DNA from: Halobacillus mangrovi
GTDB lineage: Bacteria > Bacillota > Bacilli > Bacillales > Halobacillaceae
DNA: 64,000 bases
Assembly: GCF_002097535.1 (NCBI RefSeq)
Contig: NZ_CP020772.1
Span: 1,550,001 to 1,614,000, forward strand
Reading direction: 5' to 3'
Position 1 is the first letter of the stretch. Each line of letters begins with the position of its first letter. The position numbers were made by a program, and so were the translations under genes. Below, piece after piece: positions 9,181-18,041 of the stretch. The notes under the pieces are model-generated. The model worked only from the letters and a program-made list of their open reading frames with translations, was not told the origin of the DNA and made no database searches.

Positions 9181-9223
9181 AAAAGCTGAAGTGGACGTGA
9201 AGACGTCTGCTTCAGCTTTTTTG
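9181..9223 (+). terminator. Terminator after yuiB
   Basis: AAAAAGCTGAAG pairs with CTTCAGCTTTTTT. Confidence 0.9.
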
Positions 9224-9270
9224 TATAAAATTAGCAAGCTTGGACATGATTACACCTAGAGGTGATTTTC

Positions 9271-9951
9271 ATGAAAAAGCGTACGAAGAAAGTACTATTT
9301 ATTAGCTTGTTTGTGTTGGCTTTTTACAGTACTTTAGCGAATGTATCTAATATTTCGATTACAGATTTAGATGATTGGATCGCAGCTAAGTTCAATGCGG
9401 ATACGTTCGAAGGTACGTCACTTAACGAAAAAGAAGTGAATATCAATGAGAAATCATTAAATGTGAAGCAGGCTCAGCAAAGGTATGTATCGAGTGCGAC
9501 TGTAAAAGCAGCTCAAAGTTTGGCTGAATCTATTGATCTCACTCAATATCCTGCTCATACGGTTGTAGCTACAGGCTATACAGCTGGGGAAGAGTCAACG
9601 GGGAAGACGCCTGAGCACCCAGAGTATGGGATTACTTATTCAGGTGTGAACGTTAAGCGAGATTTGTATTCGACGATTGCAGCAGATTTAAGTGTATTTC
9701 CAATCGGAACAGTCCTGTTTATCCCGGACTATGGTTATGGTGTCGTTGCAGATAAAGGCGGGGCTATAAAAGGAAATAAATTAGATTTATATTTCCCTAC
9801 TGTACAGGATGTGTATGATCAATGGGGAAAGAGGACTTTAGAAGTTTTCGTGATTAAAAATGGGACAGGTGAATTGACGGAAGAAGAACTTGTCCAACTG
9901 AATGAGAACGAAGCGTTACAAGTTTTTCGCACTCAAATGCAAAGTGGATGA
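9271..9951 (+). CDS. yuiC: 3D-domain protein YuiC (secreted or anchored lytic transglycosylase-like)
   Basis: 226 residues from ATG 9271; the in-frame GTG at 9262 is part of the AGAGGTGAT ribosome site. An N-terminal hydrophobic segment (about residues 6-24) acts as signal or anchor. The C-terminal 3D domain shows [21 protein letters not shown], then [41 protein letters not shown] in pieces; the conserved aspartates of the name are in AADLS, ADKGG and KLDLYF. Related domains in Stps/MltA cleave peptidoglycan, so cell-wall turnover outside the membrane is likely. Confidence 0.9.
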   Translation: MKKRTKKVLFISLFVLAFYSTLANVSNISITDLDDWIAAKFNADTFEGTSLNEKEVNINEKSLNVKQAQQRYVSSATVKAAQSLAESIDLTQYPAHTVVATGYTAGEESTGKTPEHPEYGITYSGVNVKRDLYSTIAADLSVFPIGTVLFIPDYGYGVVADKGGAIKGNKLDLYFPTVQDVYDQWGKRTLEVFVIKNGTGELTEEELVQLNENEALQVFRTQMQSG

Positions 9952-9956
9952 TTTAC

Positions 9957-9988
9957 AAAACCCCGCTCTAAAATAAGAGCGGGGTTTT
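9957..9988. terminator. Bidirectional terminator
   Basis: AAAACCCCGCTCT pairs with AGAGCGGGGTTTT between convergent yuiC and yuiD. Confidence 0.9.
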
Positions 9989-10003
9989 GTAATTTTTATA
10001 AAA

Positions 10004-10486
10004 CTAATAGATGAGAGTATGAAGCAAGAAAGTAAGTAATATTCCTGTCAATCCGCCGAAAAAGACTTCAATAGGCTGGTGTCCCAGCAATTCCTTCAAT
10101 TCTTCTTTCTTTTGATATTCCTCTTTATTCCCCCAATCTCTCGCTTCACTTACAAAACGATTGAAATCTTTCAATAAAATATTAAGCATGATGGCTTGTT
10201 CGCCTGTTTGTCTTCGTACCCCAGTAGAATCGAACATGACGATAATTGTAAATACGCAAGCGACAGCGAATATAGGAGAATCAAAACCACGTTCAATCCC
10301 AACACCTGTAGCAAGAGCAGTAACAGCCGCTGAGTGGCTGCTTGGCATCCCCCCAGTACTGAAGGCGAGACTGGCATTAAATTTCCTTGAAGCGATAAAG
10401 TTTATCGGGACTTTAACAACTTGTGCAAAAAAAATAGCGGCGATCGAAGCCCATAAGGGGAAATTTTGCAGTAAATCAAGCAACAT
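10004..10486 (-). CDS. yuiD: Divergent PAP2-family membrane phosphatase-like protein (YuiD)
   Basis: 160 residues. Conserved pieces of the divergent PAP2 group are FFAQVVKVPINF, STGGMPSSHSAAVTALATGVG (near residue 42) and MFDSTGVRRQTGEQA, then a C-terminal membrane segment with LLGHQPIEVFFGGLTGI. The PSSH and RRQTGEQ motifs correspond to the phosphatase core. It may act on a membrane phospholipid or prenyl phosphate, but no substrate is established. Confidence 0.88.
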   Translation of the reverse strand: MLLDLLQNFPLWASIAAIFFAQVVKVPINFIASRKFNASLAFSTGGMPSSHSAAVTALATGVGIERGFDSPIFAVACVFTIIVMFDSTGVRRQTGEQAIMLNILLKDFNRFVSEARDWGNKEEYQKKEELKELLGHQPIEVFFGGLTGILLTFLLHTLIY

Positions 10487-10623
10487 GGTGACATCCTTTC
10501 CAGACAGAGAGGTTTAATATGTATTCGTATGATTAAACGTTACTTTAGATTGTCATTATATCACAATTCTGAGTTGTTCGTATTAAGGAAATATTTTTTG
10601 TATACTAAGAAACAGAGGTGATA

Positions 10624-12093
10624 ATGGTGTTCAATATTAAAAACAAACGAACTGAAAATGATCAGACCCTCCTCATAGGTCTTTTTAAAGAGGAATCAGA
10701 AGAAGAGGTTTCTACCAATGTAGATTCTTCATGGAAAGAAACAGCCAATATGTACATAAGAAGCGGGGATATTTCTAATCGATACAAAACCTTATCAAAG
10801 GTACTTTCCCCTAATCAGAACAAAAGGGAATATTATCTTGGCCTAGGCAAGAAGAAAGAATTAACAAAGCATTCCTTTAGAAAAGCACTAGGCCATGCCT
10901 TTCAATCCATTGTTAAAGAAGGGCACGAAGGAATAACAGTAGACTTTGCAAGTTTGAATTCTCATTTATCTATAGAAGAATTAGGTGAAATTATAGGCGA
11001 AGCTTTATTTACTTCGACTTACCATTTGCCTTCATTCAAAACAAAACGCCAAGAACCAAAAATGATTCAACAACTTCATGTGATCTATGAAGGAAAAGAA
11101 GAACCTCTTTTGAAAGCTTTAGAGAAAGGGTATGCCTTAGCACAGGGAGTTAATACGGCTCGTCATCTTGTCCACTTGCCCGCAAATATTCTCACACCAA
11201 ATGAACTGGCTGAATTCTCTAAGACTTTAGCTGAGGATCATGAATTTGAGATTGATATTCTTGAAAAAGAGGATATGGAAAAGCTGGGCATGGGTGCGTT
11301 ACTCGCAGTCAATCAAGGATCGGTTGAACCTCCTAAGGTGATCGTAATAAAGTATCAAGGACTGGAAAAGTGGGAAGACGTAACAGCTTTTGTCGGCAAA
11401 GGAATTACGTATGATACTGGAGGATACTCCATAAAGTCTAAGACGGGAATGCCAGGGATGAAAGGGGACATGGGCGGTGCCGCTGCTGTCCTTGGAGCGA
11501 TGGATACCATCGGCCGCTTGAAACCAAAGAAGAATATTCTTGCTGTCATTCCTTCTACAGATAATATGATAGCCGGAGACGCTTTTAAACCCGATGATGT
11601 CATTTCTTCTATGAGTGGAAAAACCATAGAGGTTTTAAATACGGATGCGGAAGGCCGACTGGCATTAGCGGATGGAGTCACTTTTGCGAAAAGCCAAAAA
11701 GCAGACCGAATTTTTGATGTGGCTACCCTTACTGGAGGAGTGGTAACTGCGTTAGGTTCCTGGATGACTGGAGCGATGACGAACCATCAAGAGTTATTCA
11801 ATGACCTTCAGCAAATCGCAGAAGAGATGGGAGAGCCGATTTGGCAGCTTCCATACAATGAAGATTATAAAGCTCAAGTAAGAAAGAGTGACATCGCAGA
11901 TTTGAATAACTCTCCAACACGAAAAGCACACGCCATTATGGGCGGAGCTTTTGTCGGAGCTTTTGTAGAAGAAACGCCGTGGGTACACTTAGACATCGCT
12001 GGTACTTCTATTTCAGAAAGCCCGCACGATCTAGGTCCTAAAGGCCCTACAGGTGTGATGTCAAAAACATTAGCTGGCTACGTTTTGTCATAA
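10624..12093 (+). CDS. pepA: Leucyl aminopeptidase, M17 family (PepA)
   Basis: 489 residues from ATG 10624; GTG 10627 is also compatible with the AGAGGTG site. The N-terminal third is divergent. The catalytic C-terminal domain holds KGITYDTGGYSIK, MKGDMGGAAAVLG and the M17 signature NTDAEGRLALADG near residue 339, giving the two metal sites. A hexameric cytosolic metallo-aminopeptidase that removes N-terminal residues from peptides. Runs divergently from yuiD, as yuiE does in B. subtilis, and ends in a terminator. Confidence 0.93.
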   Translation: MVFNIKNKRTENDQTLLIGLFKEESEEEVSTNVDSSWKETANMYIRSGDISNRYKTLSKVLSPNQNKREYYLGLGKKKELTKHSFRKALGHAFQSIVKEGHEGITVDFASLNSHLSIEELGEIIGEALFTSTYHLPSFKTKRQEPKMIQQLHVIYEGKEEPLLKALEKGYALAQGVNTARHLVHLPANILTPNELAEFSKTLAEDHEFEIDILEKEDMEKLGMGALLAVNQGSVEPPKVIVIKYQGLEKWEDVTAFVGKGITYDTGGYSIKSKTGMPGMKGDMGGAAAVLGAMDTIGRLKPKKNILAVIPSTDNMIAGDAFKPDDVISSMSGKTIEVLNTDAEGRLALADGVTFAKSQKADRIFDVATLTGGVVTALGSWMTGAMTNHQELFNDLQQIAEEMGEPIWQLPYNEDYKAQVRKSDIADLNNSPTRKAHAIMGGAFVGAFVEETPWVHLDIAGTSISESPHDLGPKGPTGVMSKTLAGYVLS

Positions 12094-12103
12094 CCGGATG
12101 ACC

Positions 12104-12134
12104 CCCAGGCGATCGATTGCCTGGGTAATTTTTA
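12104..12134 (+). terminator. Terminator after pepA
   Basis: CCCAGGC pairs with GCCTGGG, followed by TAATTTTT. Confidence 0.8.
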
Positions 12135-12211
12135 TAAAAGTAGGTACACACCCACCCGGATCCGATTAGTCTGTATAAGATACAGAGAACTCGATTCGGG
12201 GAGGGGAGAAG

Positions 12212-12400
12212 ATGTCCCTTCAAAGAAAAAGAATAGTCGAAATAGAAGACTGCGCAGGTCAACAAGTGGTTGTTTCTACAAAAGACTGGGTATATATAGG
12301 TAAGCTTGAGGTAATCACTTCCGGAGAACTTATAATAAACGTGGGAGATTTGTTGCTTACAGTAAATAGGGAAGATGTTGATAACGTGTTGGTAAAATAA
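12212..12400 (+). CDS. Small unknown protein, possible SH3/Sm-like fold
   Basis: 62 residues with GGGGAGGGGAG directly before the ATG, so it is very probably real. No family recognised. Alternating short strands (VEIEDCAGQQVVVST, WVYIGKLEVITSG, ELIINVGDLLLTVNREDVDNVLV) look like a small beta barrel of the Sm/SH3 kind, with one cysteine. The role is unknown. It faces deoD across a shared terminator. Confidence 0.65.
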   Translation: MSLQRKRIVEIEDCAGQQVVVSTKDWVYIGKLEVITSGELIINVGDLLLTVNREDVDNVLVK

Positions 12401-12430
12401 AACACCCCGCTAACGTGTAGGGGGTGTCTT
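12399..12430. terminator. Bidirectional hairpin terminator
   Basis: ACACCCC pairs with GGGGTGT between convergent genes; T runs are short. Confidence 0.6.
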
Positions 12431-12436
12431 CATAAT

Positions 12437-13147
12437 TTAGTCTTGAATCGCAGCCTCAAGCGCTACCTCAATCATATCATTAAATGTCGTTTGACGTTCT
12501 TCTGCTGTTGTTTCTTCACCTGTAAGGATATGGTCACTTACGGTAAGAACTGAAAGGGCCTGGCGGTTATATTTAGCTGCTAGCGTGTAAAGAGCAGTTG
12601 TTTCCATTTCCACAGCTAATACATTGTATTTAGCCAGCAAGTTAAAAAGGTCCATGGCCTCATCGCGATAGAAGCTGTCACTAGTGAAGACATTTCCGAC
12701 GCGAAGCTTTAGTCCTTTATTTTCACCGGCTTCATAAGCGTTCTTCAATAAATTGAAGTCTGCTGTAGGTGCAAAATCAATGCCACCGAACACCATGCGA
12801 TTCATTTGAGAATCTGTGGTTGATGTGGAAGCAAGGATAACGTCACGGACTTTAACATCACTTTGAAGCGCTCCACAGGAACCAACACGAATTAATTTTT
12901 GAACGCCATAGCTTTCCATTAGTTCATTAACATAGATGGAAATAGAAGGTACGCCCATTCCTGTTCCTTGCACGGAAATTCTTTCACCTTTGTAAGTACC
13001 AGTATAACCATACATGCCACGTACTTCGTTGTAGCATGATACATCTTCTAAGAAATTTTCAGCAATATATTTAGCGCGCAATGGATCGCCGGGTAAAAGA
13101 ATTTTGTCAGCGATGTCTTCAGGTTTTGCTCCGATATGTGTTGTCAT
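12437..13147 (-). CDS. deoD: Purine-nucleoside phosphorylase (DeoD type)
   Basis: 236 residues, the usual length. Phosphate and ribose binding parts: [21 protein letters not shown] at the start, RVGSCGALQ near residue 87, the base/ribose motif [13 protein letters not shown], and the catalytic Asp in [10 protein letters not shown] near residue 204. It cleaves purine (deoxy)nucleosides with phosphate for salvage, as a cytosolic hexamer. RBS GAGGAGGG precedes ATG 13147. Confidence 0.96.
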   Translation of the reverse strand: MTTHIGAKPEDIADKILLPGDPLRAKYIAENFLEDVSCYNEVRGMYGYTGTYKGERISVQGTGMGVPSISIYVNELMESYGVQKLIRVGSCGALQSDVKVRDVILASTSTTDSQMNRMVFGGIDFAPTADFNLLKNAYEAGENKGLKLRVGNVFTSDSFYRDEAMDLFNLLAKYNVLAVEMETTALYTLAAKYNRQALSVLTVSDHILTGEETTAEERQTTFNDMIEVALEAAIQD

Positions 13148-13335
13148 AGGTATTCCCTCCTCAATATCTTTAACTATTTTAAATTACCACACCACTATGG
13201 AGAAAACAAATACCAGTAAAAGCTTGTGAGGCTGAAGTTAGAAGGTTTCCTTTCTAATGCAAATAGGGTTTAGAAAAGATGTTTGGTATAATCACTAAGT
13301 ATAGGAAAGAGATGAAAGTAAGGAGTGCATGTGTC

Positions 13336-13824
13336 GTGAATATATCTATATCCCAGCTTCCTGGGATCGGACAAAAAATTTCTTTGAAAACAGGCGAAGA
13401 TAGCATGCTTGTTCTAATCGTCCATCACACTGGGAAAAGGGAACTTTACTTTTTTGAAGATGCCGATAGTGAAGAAGCAGACTTTGCCATGGACTTAACT
13501 TCAGATGAAACACGGGAACTAGGGGCTCAGCTTCTTGGTGCTACCTACCAGCCAGTTGATGCAGACAAACTGAAAATTTTTCAAAACCAGATTGTTATTG
13601 ATTGGGTGGAATTAGAAGGAAAGTCCAGCTTGGCTTATAAAACCATAGAGGAATCTGAAATAAGAAACAAGACTGGAGCTACTATTATTGGCATCGTAAA
13701 AGGAGACGAAACTATTGCGATTCCAGAAGCAGATACCAAACTACAGCCGGGAGACGTCATCATGACTATTGGAAAGCAGGATCAAATCGATACCTTGTCC
13801 GACTTGTGTAAAGGAGAGGAATGA
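13336..13824 (+). CDS. khtT: K+/H+ antiporter regulatory subunit with RCK_C domain (KhtT)
   Basis: 162 residues from GTG 13336 (AAGGAG upstream), close to the 165 of B. subtilis KhtT; an ATG at 13279 would add 19 residues with no family counterpart. The N-terminal part matches KhtT (ISQLPGIGQKISLKTGEDS...GKRELYFFEDADSEE). The C-terminal half is a TrkA_C/RCK_C domain: IRNKTGATIIGIVKGDETIAIPEAD...PGDVIMTIGKQDQ. In B. subtilis this domain binds c-di-AMP and gates KhtU. Only 6 bases separate it from khtU; a khtS homologue is not visible upstream. Confidence 0.9.
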   Translation: MNISISQLPGIGQKISLKTGEDSMLVLIVHHTGKRELYFFEDADSEEADFAMDLTSDETRELGAQLLGATYQPVDADKLKIFQNQIVIDWVELEGKSSLAYKTIEESEIRNKTGATIIGIVKGDETIAIPEADTKLQPGDVIMTIGKQDQIDTLSDLCKGEE

Positions 13825-13830
13825 TGACCC

Positions 13831-15009
13831 TTGCATTCTGAATTTCCATCCCTGCTTGGCGCGGGGCTTATTTTGCTATTCATATTTTACTTAGGTTTTT
13901 TGAGTCTTAAGATTAAATTGCCCAATGTCATTCTTTATATCTTACTGGGAATTATTCTCGCGGATTTCGTTCATGAGAGCGAACTTTTGCATTTTGCCAG
14001 TGAAATTGGGATTGTATTGTTGTTTTTCCTTCTTGGGTTAGAATTTAATGTAAAACGTTTGGGTGGAATAGCGAAGAAAATATGGCCATCAGGACTTCTG
14101 GATGTATTTCTGAGTCTAGGAGTGACGACAGGAATTGCTCTATTGTTTAATTTGGACTTATTCTCAAGTTTTCTGATTGGCGGGCTCGCCTACGCTACAA
14201 GTTCGTCAATTACGGCTAAGCTTTTGGACGACAGGGGTCGAATGGCGAACACAGAAACAGAATTTATGTTAGCCATTCTGATATTCGAAGACCTTGTGGC
14301 CCCGATTGTTGTAGCGATTTTGTTTGGAGTGAGTACGGGTGAGAGCTTCGCCTCATCTACATTCCTGTTGCTCGTCGGAAAAATCATAGGGTTGACCGTT
14401 TTAGCCATTGTGCTTGGAAAAACCGTATTCAAGCGATTTGAGAGGTTTCTTGATCGAATTGATGATGAAGACTTCAAAATTGCTTTACTAGTAGGCATTG
14501 CGCTTGCTTATGGTGGACTAGCCTTATACCTCGGACTGTCCGAAGTCTTGGGGGCATTCCTTGCCGGGATGATGTTAGCGGAGATTGGACGAATTGAAAA
14601 AGTCGAACAGACCGTTTTTCCTGTCAGGGATCTCATGCTTCCTACATTTTTCATTTACTTTGGAACAACGATTGAGCTTGGTGATGGCATTCCTATGGTA
14701 GGGCTTCTGGCTGCTGTTCTGGTATGGTCTGTCATCGCTAAGATCTTACTCGGTGTACTAGGAGGCCCGATGTATGGTCTGTCTAGGCGCGTTTCTCTTC
14801 GTGCAGGATTATCCTTATGTGCACGTGGAGAATTCTCGGTTGTCATTGCCAGTGTGGCGACAGGAGTGATTAAGGTATTCAGTGGAATATACATTTTAAT
14901 TGCTGCCTTTATCGGTATGTTTCTTTTCGAACAAGCCTCAGCCATTACAAATAAAGTATATGGTAAGCCTGTGAAGAAGAAGAAAAACCTGAAAGTGCCA
15001 GGAAATTAA
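13831..15009 (+). CDS. khtU: Cation:proton (K+/H+) antiporter, CPA2 family (KhtU)
   Basis: 392 residues from TTG 13831, ten bases after AAGGAGAGGA; the ATG at 13824 runs into a stop at once. It has about 12-13 membrane segments over its whole length. The CPA2 core is recognisable: FLLGLEFNVKRL, GLAYATSSSITAKLL, FEDLVAPIVVAI and ARGEFSVVIASVATG. There is no RCK domain of its own; that is supplied by KhtT. The pair expels K+ in exchange for protons, useful to a salt-adapted cell under alkaline or osmotic shift. Confidence 0.92.
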   Translation: MHSEFPSLLGAGLILLFIFYLGFLSLKIKLPNVILYILLGIILADFVHESELLHFASEIGIVLLFFLLGLEFNVKRLGGIAKKIWPSGLLDVFLSLGVTTGIALLFNLDLFSSFLIGGLAYATSSSITAKLLDDRGRMANTETEFMLAILIFEDLVAPIVVAILFGVSTGESFASSTFLLLVGKIIGLTVLAIVLGKTVFKRFERFLDRIDDEDFKIALLVGIALAYGGLALYLGLSEVLGAFLAGMMLAEIGRIEKVEQTVFPVRDLMLPTFFIYFGTTIELGDGIPMVGLLAAVLVWSVIAKILLGVLGGPMYGLSRRVSLRAGLSLCARGEFSVVIASVATGVIKVFSGIYILIAAFIGMFLFEQASAITNKVYGKPVKKKKNLKVPGN

Positions 15010-15045
15010 AAAAGAGAGGGAGCTCTTTGGGCCACCTCTCTTTTT
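15008..15045. terminator. Bidirectional terminator
   Basis: AAAGAGAGG pairs with CCTCTCTTT between convergent khtU and kapB. Confidence 0.85.
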
Positions 15046-15046
15046 G

Positions 15047-15433
15047 CTACTTTTGAAAGTACTGGTGTTCTAAATCCTCCAGCTGCTTATACGCTTGCTG
15101 GTTAAATTTCGTTTCTCTTCTCGTTAACTTTGCTTTCAACTGTTCAATGGATTCGATAAGTGATTCTTTATAGTCAGGAATGGAGGAACCTTCATAGGGA
15201 TGAACCGCTTCTTTTTGAATGTTTGCTTTTTCCATATAACTTAGTGCTTTTCTTTGATGAAAGAATACCCCTTCTGTTTTTCCAGGATTATGAAGGTCTC
15301 CTTGCATAGGGTGTTTCTCCACAGCTAAAATTTTTACTAAGTAAAAGCGATTTCGATCTTCAACGAGTTCCCCTATATAAATCCCTGATTTATAGTGGGC
15401 TTTCACTATGCTGCCGATGCTCAAATCTGCCAT
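15047..15433 (-). CDS. kapB: Kinase-associated protein B (KapB)
   Basis: 128 residues from ATG 15433, 7 bases after AGAGGGGG; the same length as B. subtilis KapB. Conserved pieces are GSIVKAHYKSGIYIGELVE, VEKHPMQGDLHNP, FFHQRKALSYMEKANI and IPDYKESL. In B. subtilis it is needed for sporulation signalling through histidine kinase KinB into the phosphorelay. The open frame to 15583 has no ribosome site. It is divergent from a 59-codon membrane-protein gene. Confidence 0.9.
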   Translation of the reverse strand: MADLSIGSIVKAHYKSGIYIGELVEDRNRFYLVKILAVEKHPMQGDLHNPGKTEGVFFHQRKALSYMEKANIQKEAVHPYEGSSIPDYKESLIESIEQLKAKLTRRETKFNQQAYKQLEDLEHQYFQK

Positions 15434-15556
15434 TTGCATTCCCCCTCTATAGGACATTGTATCAAAGAAGTGAATTGTGAAGAAATCATGAAGTACGTGA
15501 AGTGAAGGGCCGCTTTCTGCTATAATGGGGACACAAGGGAAGGAAGTGATGCTCCT

Positions 15557-15736
15557 ATGATGGAATTTCTTTATTTTCCTCAAGACAAAAGCGAGTACAT
15601 TCCCGCTGTTCTTATGCTTCTTTTATTTATTATCCTTGCAGCCGTTACTATGATTGTTCTTATAAAAGCATCTCAAAAAGAGGAGAAGAAAACCAACCAT
15701 ACGTACCGACTAGAAGAACACGAGAATGAAAACTGA
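15557..15736 (+). CDS. Small single-pass membrane protein (59 residues), unknown
   Basis: The frame runs ATG ATG GAA TTT ... GAA AAC TGA. The ribosome site AAGGAAG sits upstream and a terminator starts 5 bases after the stop, so this looks like a complete monocistronic gene. Layout: short acidic N-terminus, one hydrophobic helix at about residues 14-36 (IPAVLMLLLFIILAAVTMIV), then a charged tail rich in Lys and Glu. Family not recognised. Confidence 0.65.
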   Translation: MMEFLYFPQDKSEYIPAVLMLLLFIILAAVTMIVLIKASQKEEKKTNHTYRLEEHENEN

Positions 15737-15740
15737 CAAG

Positions 15741-15770
15741 ACCACGCCGGAGAATCCAGCGTGGTTTTTT
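15741..15770 (+). terminator. Terminator of the 59-residue membrane-protein gene
   Basis: ACCACGC pairs with GCGTGGT, followed by six T. Confidence 0.85.
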
Positions 15771-15835
15771 GTTATAGATTCCGTAATCTTGGGGAGACTA
15801 ACTCAATAAACGCTAGAGATGGTTGAGGTGTAAGG

Positions 15836-16408
15836 ATGAGGAAATGGATAAGCTTCTTCTTATTAAGTGGCGCATTACTTTCTGGATGTACTGGTGACCA
15901 GCGATCTCCTCTGGACACTTCCATTTATAATCAATCTAATGATAAGATCGGAACGGCTTCATTAACAGAAAAGCCCGATGGCGTAGAGGTGGCTTTGAAG
16001 GTTGAAGGTCTGGAGCCTGGGGTCCATGCCGTTCATATTCACGAGTTTCCGAAGTGTGAGGCCCCTGAATTTAAAAGTGCAGGGAATCACTTTAATCCAA
16101 AATCAAAGGATCATGGTTTGATGAATACTGATGGTGCACATGCAGGGGATATGCAGAATGTTCAAGCTGACGCCAGTGGTATGGTGGATGTTAAACTAAT
16201 GCTCTCCGAAGCAAAGCTTAAAGAAGGGCAAATGTCCCTATTAAGAAAAGAAGGCACATCCATTGTTATTACCAACGGACAAGATGATGGAATGACTCAG
16301 CCTGCAGGTGATTCAGGAGATAGAATTGCGTGTGGCAAAATTACGCTGGATGCTGATGAAGATGAAGCCAGTGACCCTACTGAGCCGGATAAAAAACAAG
16401 AAAAATAG
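15836..16408 (+). CDS. Cu/Zn superoxide dismutase-like lipoprotein (YojM/SodC family), one Cu ligand missing
   Basis: 190 residues. Lipoprotein signal with lipobox LLSGC (Cys 18), so it is anchored on the outer face of the membrane. The SodC fold is clear: VHAVHIHEFPKCE, GNHFNPKSKDHG, GAHAGDMQN, and the end DRIACGKI with its Arg and disulfide Cys. Zn ligands are intact. The fourth Cu-binding His, normally in a VIHxGxDD context, is Thr here (SIVITNGQDD). B. subtilis YojM also lacks copper ligands, so superoxide dismutation is doubtful. Possible roles are copper or zinc handling. The C-terminus is an acidic Asp/Glu-rich tail. Confidence 0.9.
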   Translation: MRKWISFFLLSGALLSGCTGDQRSPLDTSIYNQSNDKIGTASLTEKPDGVEVALKVEGLEPGVHAVHIHEFPKCEAPEFKSAGNHFNPKSKDHGLMNTDGAHAGDMQNVQADASGMVDVKLMLSEAKLKEGQMSLLRKEGTSIVITNGQDDGMTQPAGDSGDRIACGKITLDADEDEASDPTEPDKKQEK

Positions 16409-16423
16409 CAGGTAAAAGAGACT

Positions 16424-16640
16424 GGGACAAAACTGAATGAACCAAAAGATTCCGAACGATTTAGCAAAAATCAGTTCGGAATTTTTATGGACTAAATAGG
16501 GTTTAATTACCGCTCAAACACAGGAAAGACCTCAGCTTCCTCAAAAAGTAAAGACGCTTTTCTTTGGGATCTTCGGCTCGCGCTGATCCATGTAAGTTTC
16601 CAGCGTTAGCTTTTTAACCTCACTGCTTTACTATGGCCTA
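16424..16640. repeat. Probable intergenic repeat remnant
   Basis: The stretch opens with GACTGGGACAAAACTGAATG, resembling a GGGACAAAA-containing intergenic repeat common in Bacillales, and contains the SodC-gene terminator. The rest (GGATCTTCGGCTCGCGCTGATCC, in two pieces around 16568-16590) is GC-rich unlike its surroundings. I cannot confirm that other copies exist. Confidence 0.35.
16449..16487 (+). terminator. Terminator after the SodC-like gene
   Basis: TTCCGAAC pairs with GTTCGGAA, followed by TTTTTAT. Confidence 0.8.
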
Positions 16641-16670
16641 GACCCTTCTCTCGACAATTTGGGTAAAAAA

Positions 16671-17846
16671 CTATTTGTGTTCATGAACGGCTTGGATGAT
16701 TCTGCTTACCCCATCTTCGACAATGGAGCGAGGGGCGGCAAGGTTCATTCTCATGAAGCCTTCACCTTCATCTCCGAAAGATGCTCCATCATTTAAGCCG
16801 ACTTTTGCTTTTTTCTGCATGAAGGATTTCAGTTCTTTCTGTGAAAGATTTAACTCCCTGCAATCGAGCCATAAAAGATAGGTGCCTTCGTTCGGAATCA
16901 CCTTGAGCGCGTTCGTTTCTTCGTGAAAACGTTCCATCACATAGTCCCGATGTGATTCAAGGATTTCTTTCAATTCATCTAGCCAATCAGCGCCATGTTT
17001 ATATGCAGCTTCCATGGCTGTAATTCCTAAAGTGTTTAACATGAACATCCCTTGATTGTTAAATTGTTTATCAAGTGCCTTTTTCATCTTTTTATTTGCC
17101 GTGACAATGTAAGAGGCCTGCAAACCAGCTAAGTTAAAGGTCTTCGTTGGAGAAAGGCAAGTAATCGTATTTTGGTTTGCTTCCTCGGAAAGAGAAGCAA
17201 TCGGAATATGTGTATGAGATCCTAAAACTAAGTCCGCATGAATTTCATCGGATACGATTGTGACATTATGTTTGAGACAAATTTCGCTCATCTTTTCTAA
17301 TTCATCTTTTGTCCACACTCTTCCAACAGGATTGTGAGGGTTGCAAAGAATGAACATGGTTACGTGATTTTCCTTAATCTTCTGTTCAAAATCATCAAAG
17401 TCAATTTCGTATTGGCCGCCGTTAAGGGTCAATGGGTTTTTAACCACATGCCTCCCATGACTTTTTACCACACTATAAAAAGGCGGATACACAGGGGTTT
17501 GAATAAGGATGTGATCGCCGATTTCTGTAAGAGATTGGATAATCATATGAAGGGAGGGGATGACACCTGGGCTATAACTGATCCAATCTGCATCAATATC
17601 CCAATTGTGTCTTGTTTTAAGCCAATTCCCAATATGGTCTTTTACAAGATCGTCGGGGATGGTATAGCCAAAAATGCCGTGGTCCACACGTTCTTTTAAT
17701 GCTTTCATCACAGCCTCTGGGGTTTTGAAATCCATATCTGCTACCCACATGGGCAGTACCTCTTTATCTTGATATAATTGTTCTGCCATATCCCACTTTA
17801 CAGACCTTGTCCCTTTTCTTGTAATCACTTCTTCGAAACGGTTCAA
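16671..17846 (-). CDS. patB: Cystathionine beta-lyase, MalY/PatB family (PLP)
   Basis: 391 residues from TTG 17846, six bases after GGAGGAG; the TTG at 17861 overlaps that site. MalY/PatB features: VLPMWVADMDFKTPEAV near the start, CNPHNPVGRVW, the PLP-phosphate/Asp motif VSDEIHADLV, and the Schiff-base lysine in SPTKTFNLAGLQAS near residue 230. It cleaves C-S bonds of cystathionine or cysteine, giving pyruvate, ammonia and a thiol. Its gene stands alone. Confidence 0.93.
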   Translation of the reverse strand: MNRFEEVITRKGTRSVKWDMAEQLYQDKEVLPMWVADMDFKTPEAVMKALKERVDHGIFGYTIPDDLVKDHIGNWLKTRHNWDIDADWISYSPGVIPSLHMIIQSLTEIGDHILIQTPVYPPFYSVVKSHGRHVVKNPLTLNGGQYEIDFDDFEQKIKENHVTMFILCNPHNPVGRVWTKDELEKMSEICLKHNVTIVSDEIHADLVLGSHTHIPIASLSEEANQNTITCLSPTKTFNLAGLQASYIVTANKKMKKALDKQFNNQGMFMLNTLGITAMEAAYKHGADWLDELKEILESHRDYVMERFHEETNALKVIPNEGTYLLWLDCRELNLSQKELKSFMQKKAKVGLNDGASFGDEGEGFMRMNLAAPRSIVEDGVSRIIQAVHEHK

Positions 17847-17936
17847 ATCAAACTCCTCCAAATTCTCTAGTCTTTTTATTTATCATAACCGAAAGCAGAT
17901 GATCGATGAAAATAAGTTGTTTGAGGAATTTTAATC

Positions 17937-17969
17937 AAAAAAAAAGCAAAGCGAACGTTCGCTCTGCTT
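17937..17969 (-). terminator. Terminator of the XRE regulator gene
   Basis: AAGCAGAGCGAAC pairs with GTTCGCTTTGCTT (one mismatch), followed on the minus strand by nine T. Confidence 0.85.
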
Positions 17970-18041
17970 AAACAGGGGGAATACGAGAAAGTCTTACGTT
18001 ACTATATATAACCAGCTTTTATAGGTTTTAAACCTATTAAT

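Noticed and set aside
15434..15583. N-terminal extension of KapB
   Set aside because: The ribosome site AGAGGGGG sits inside the extension, right before ATG 15433, and KapB orthologues are 128 residues long.
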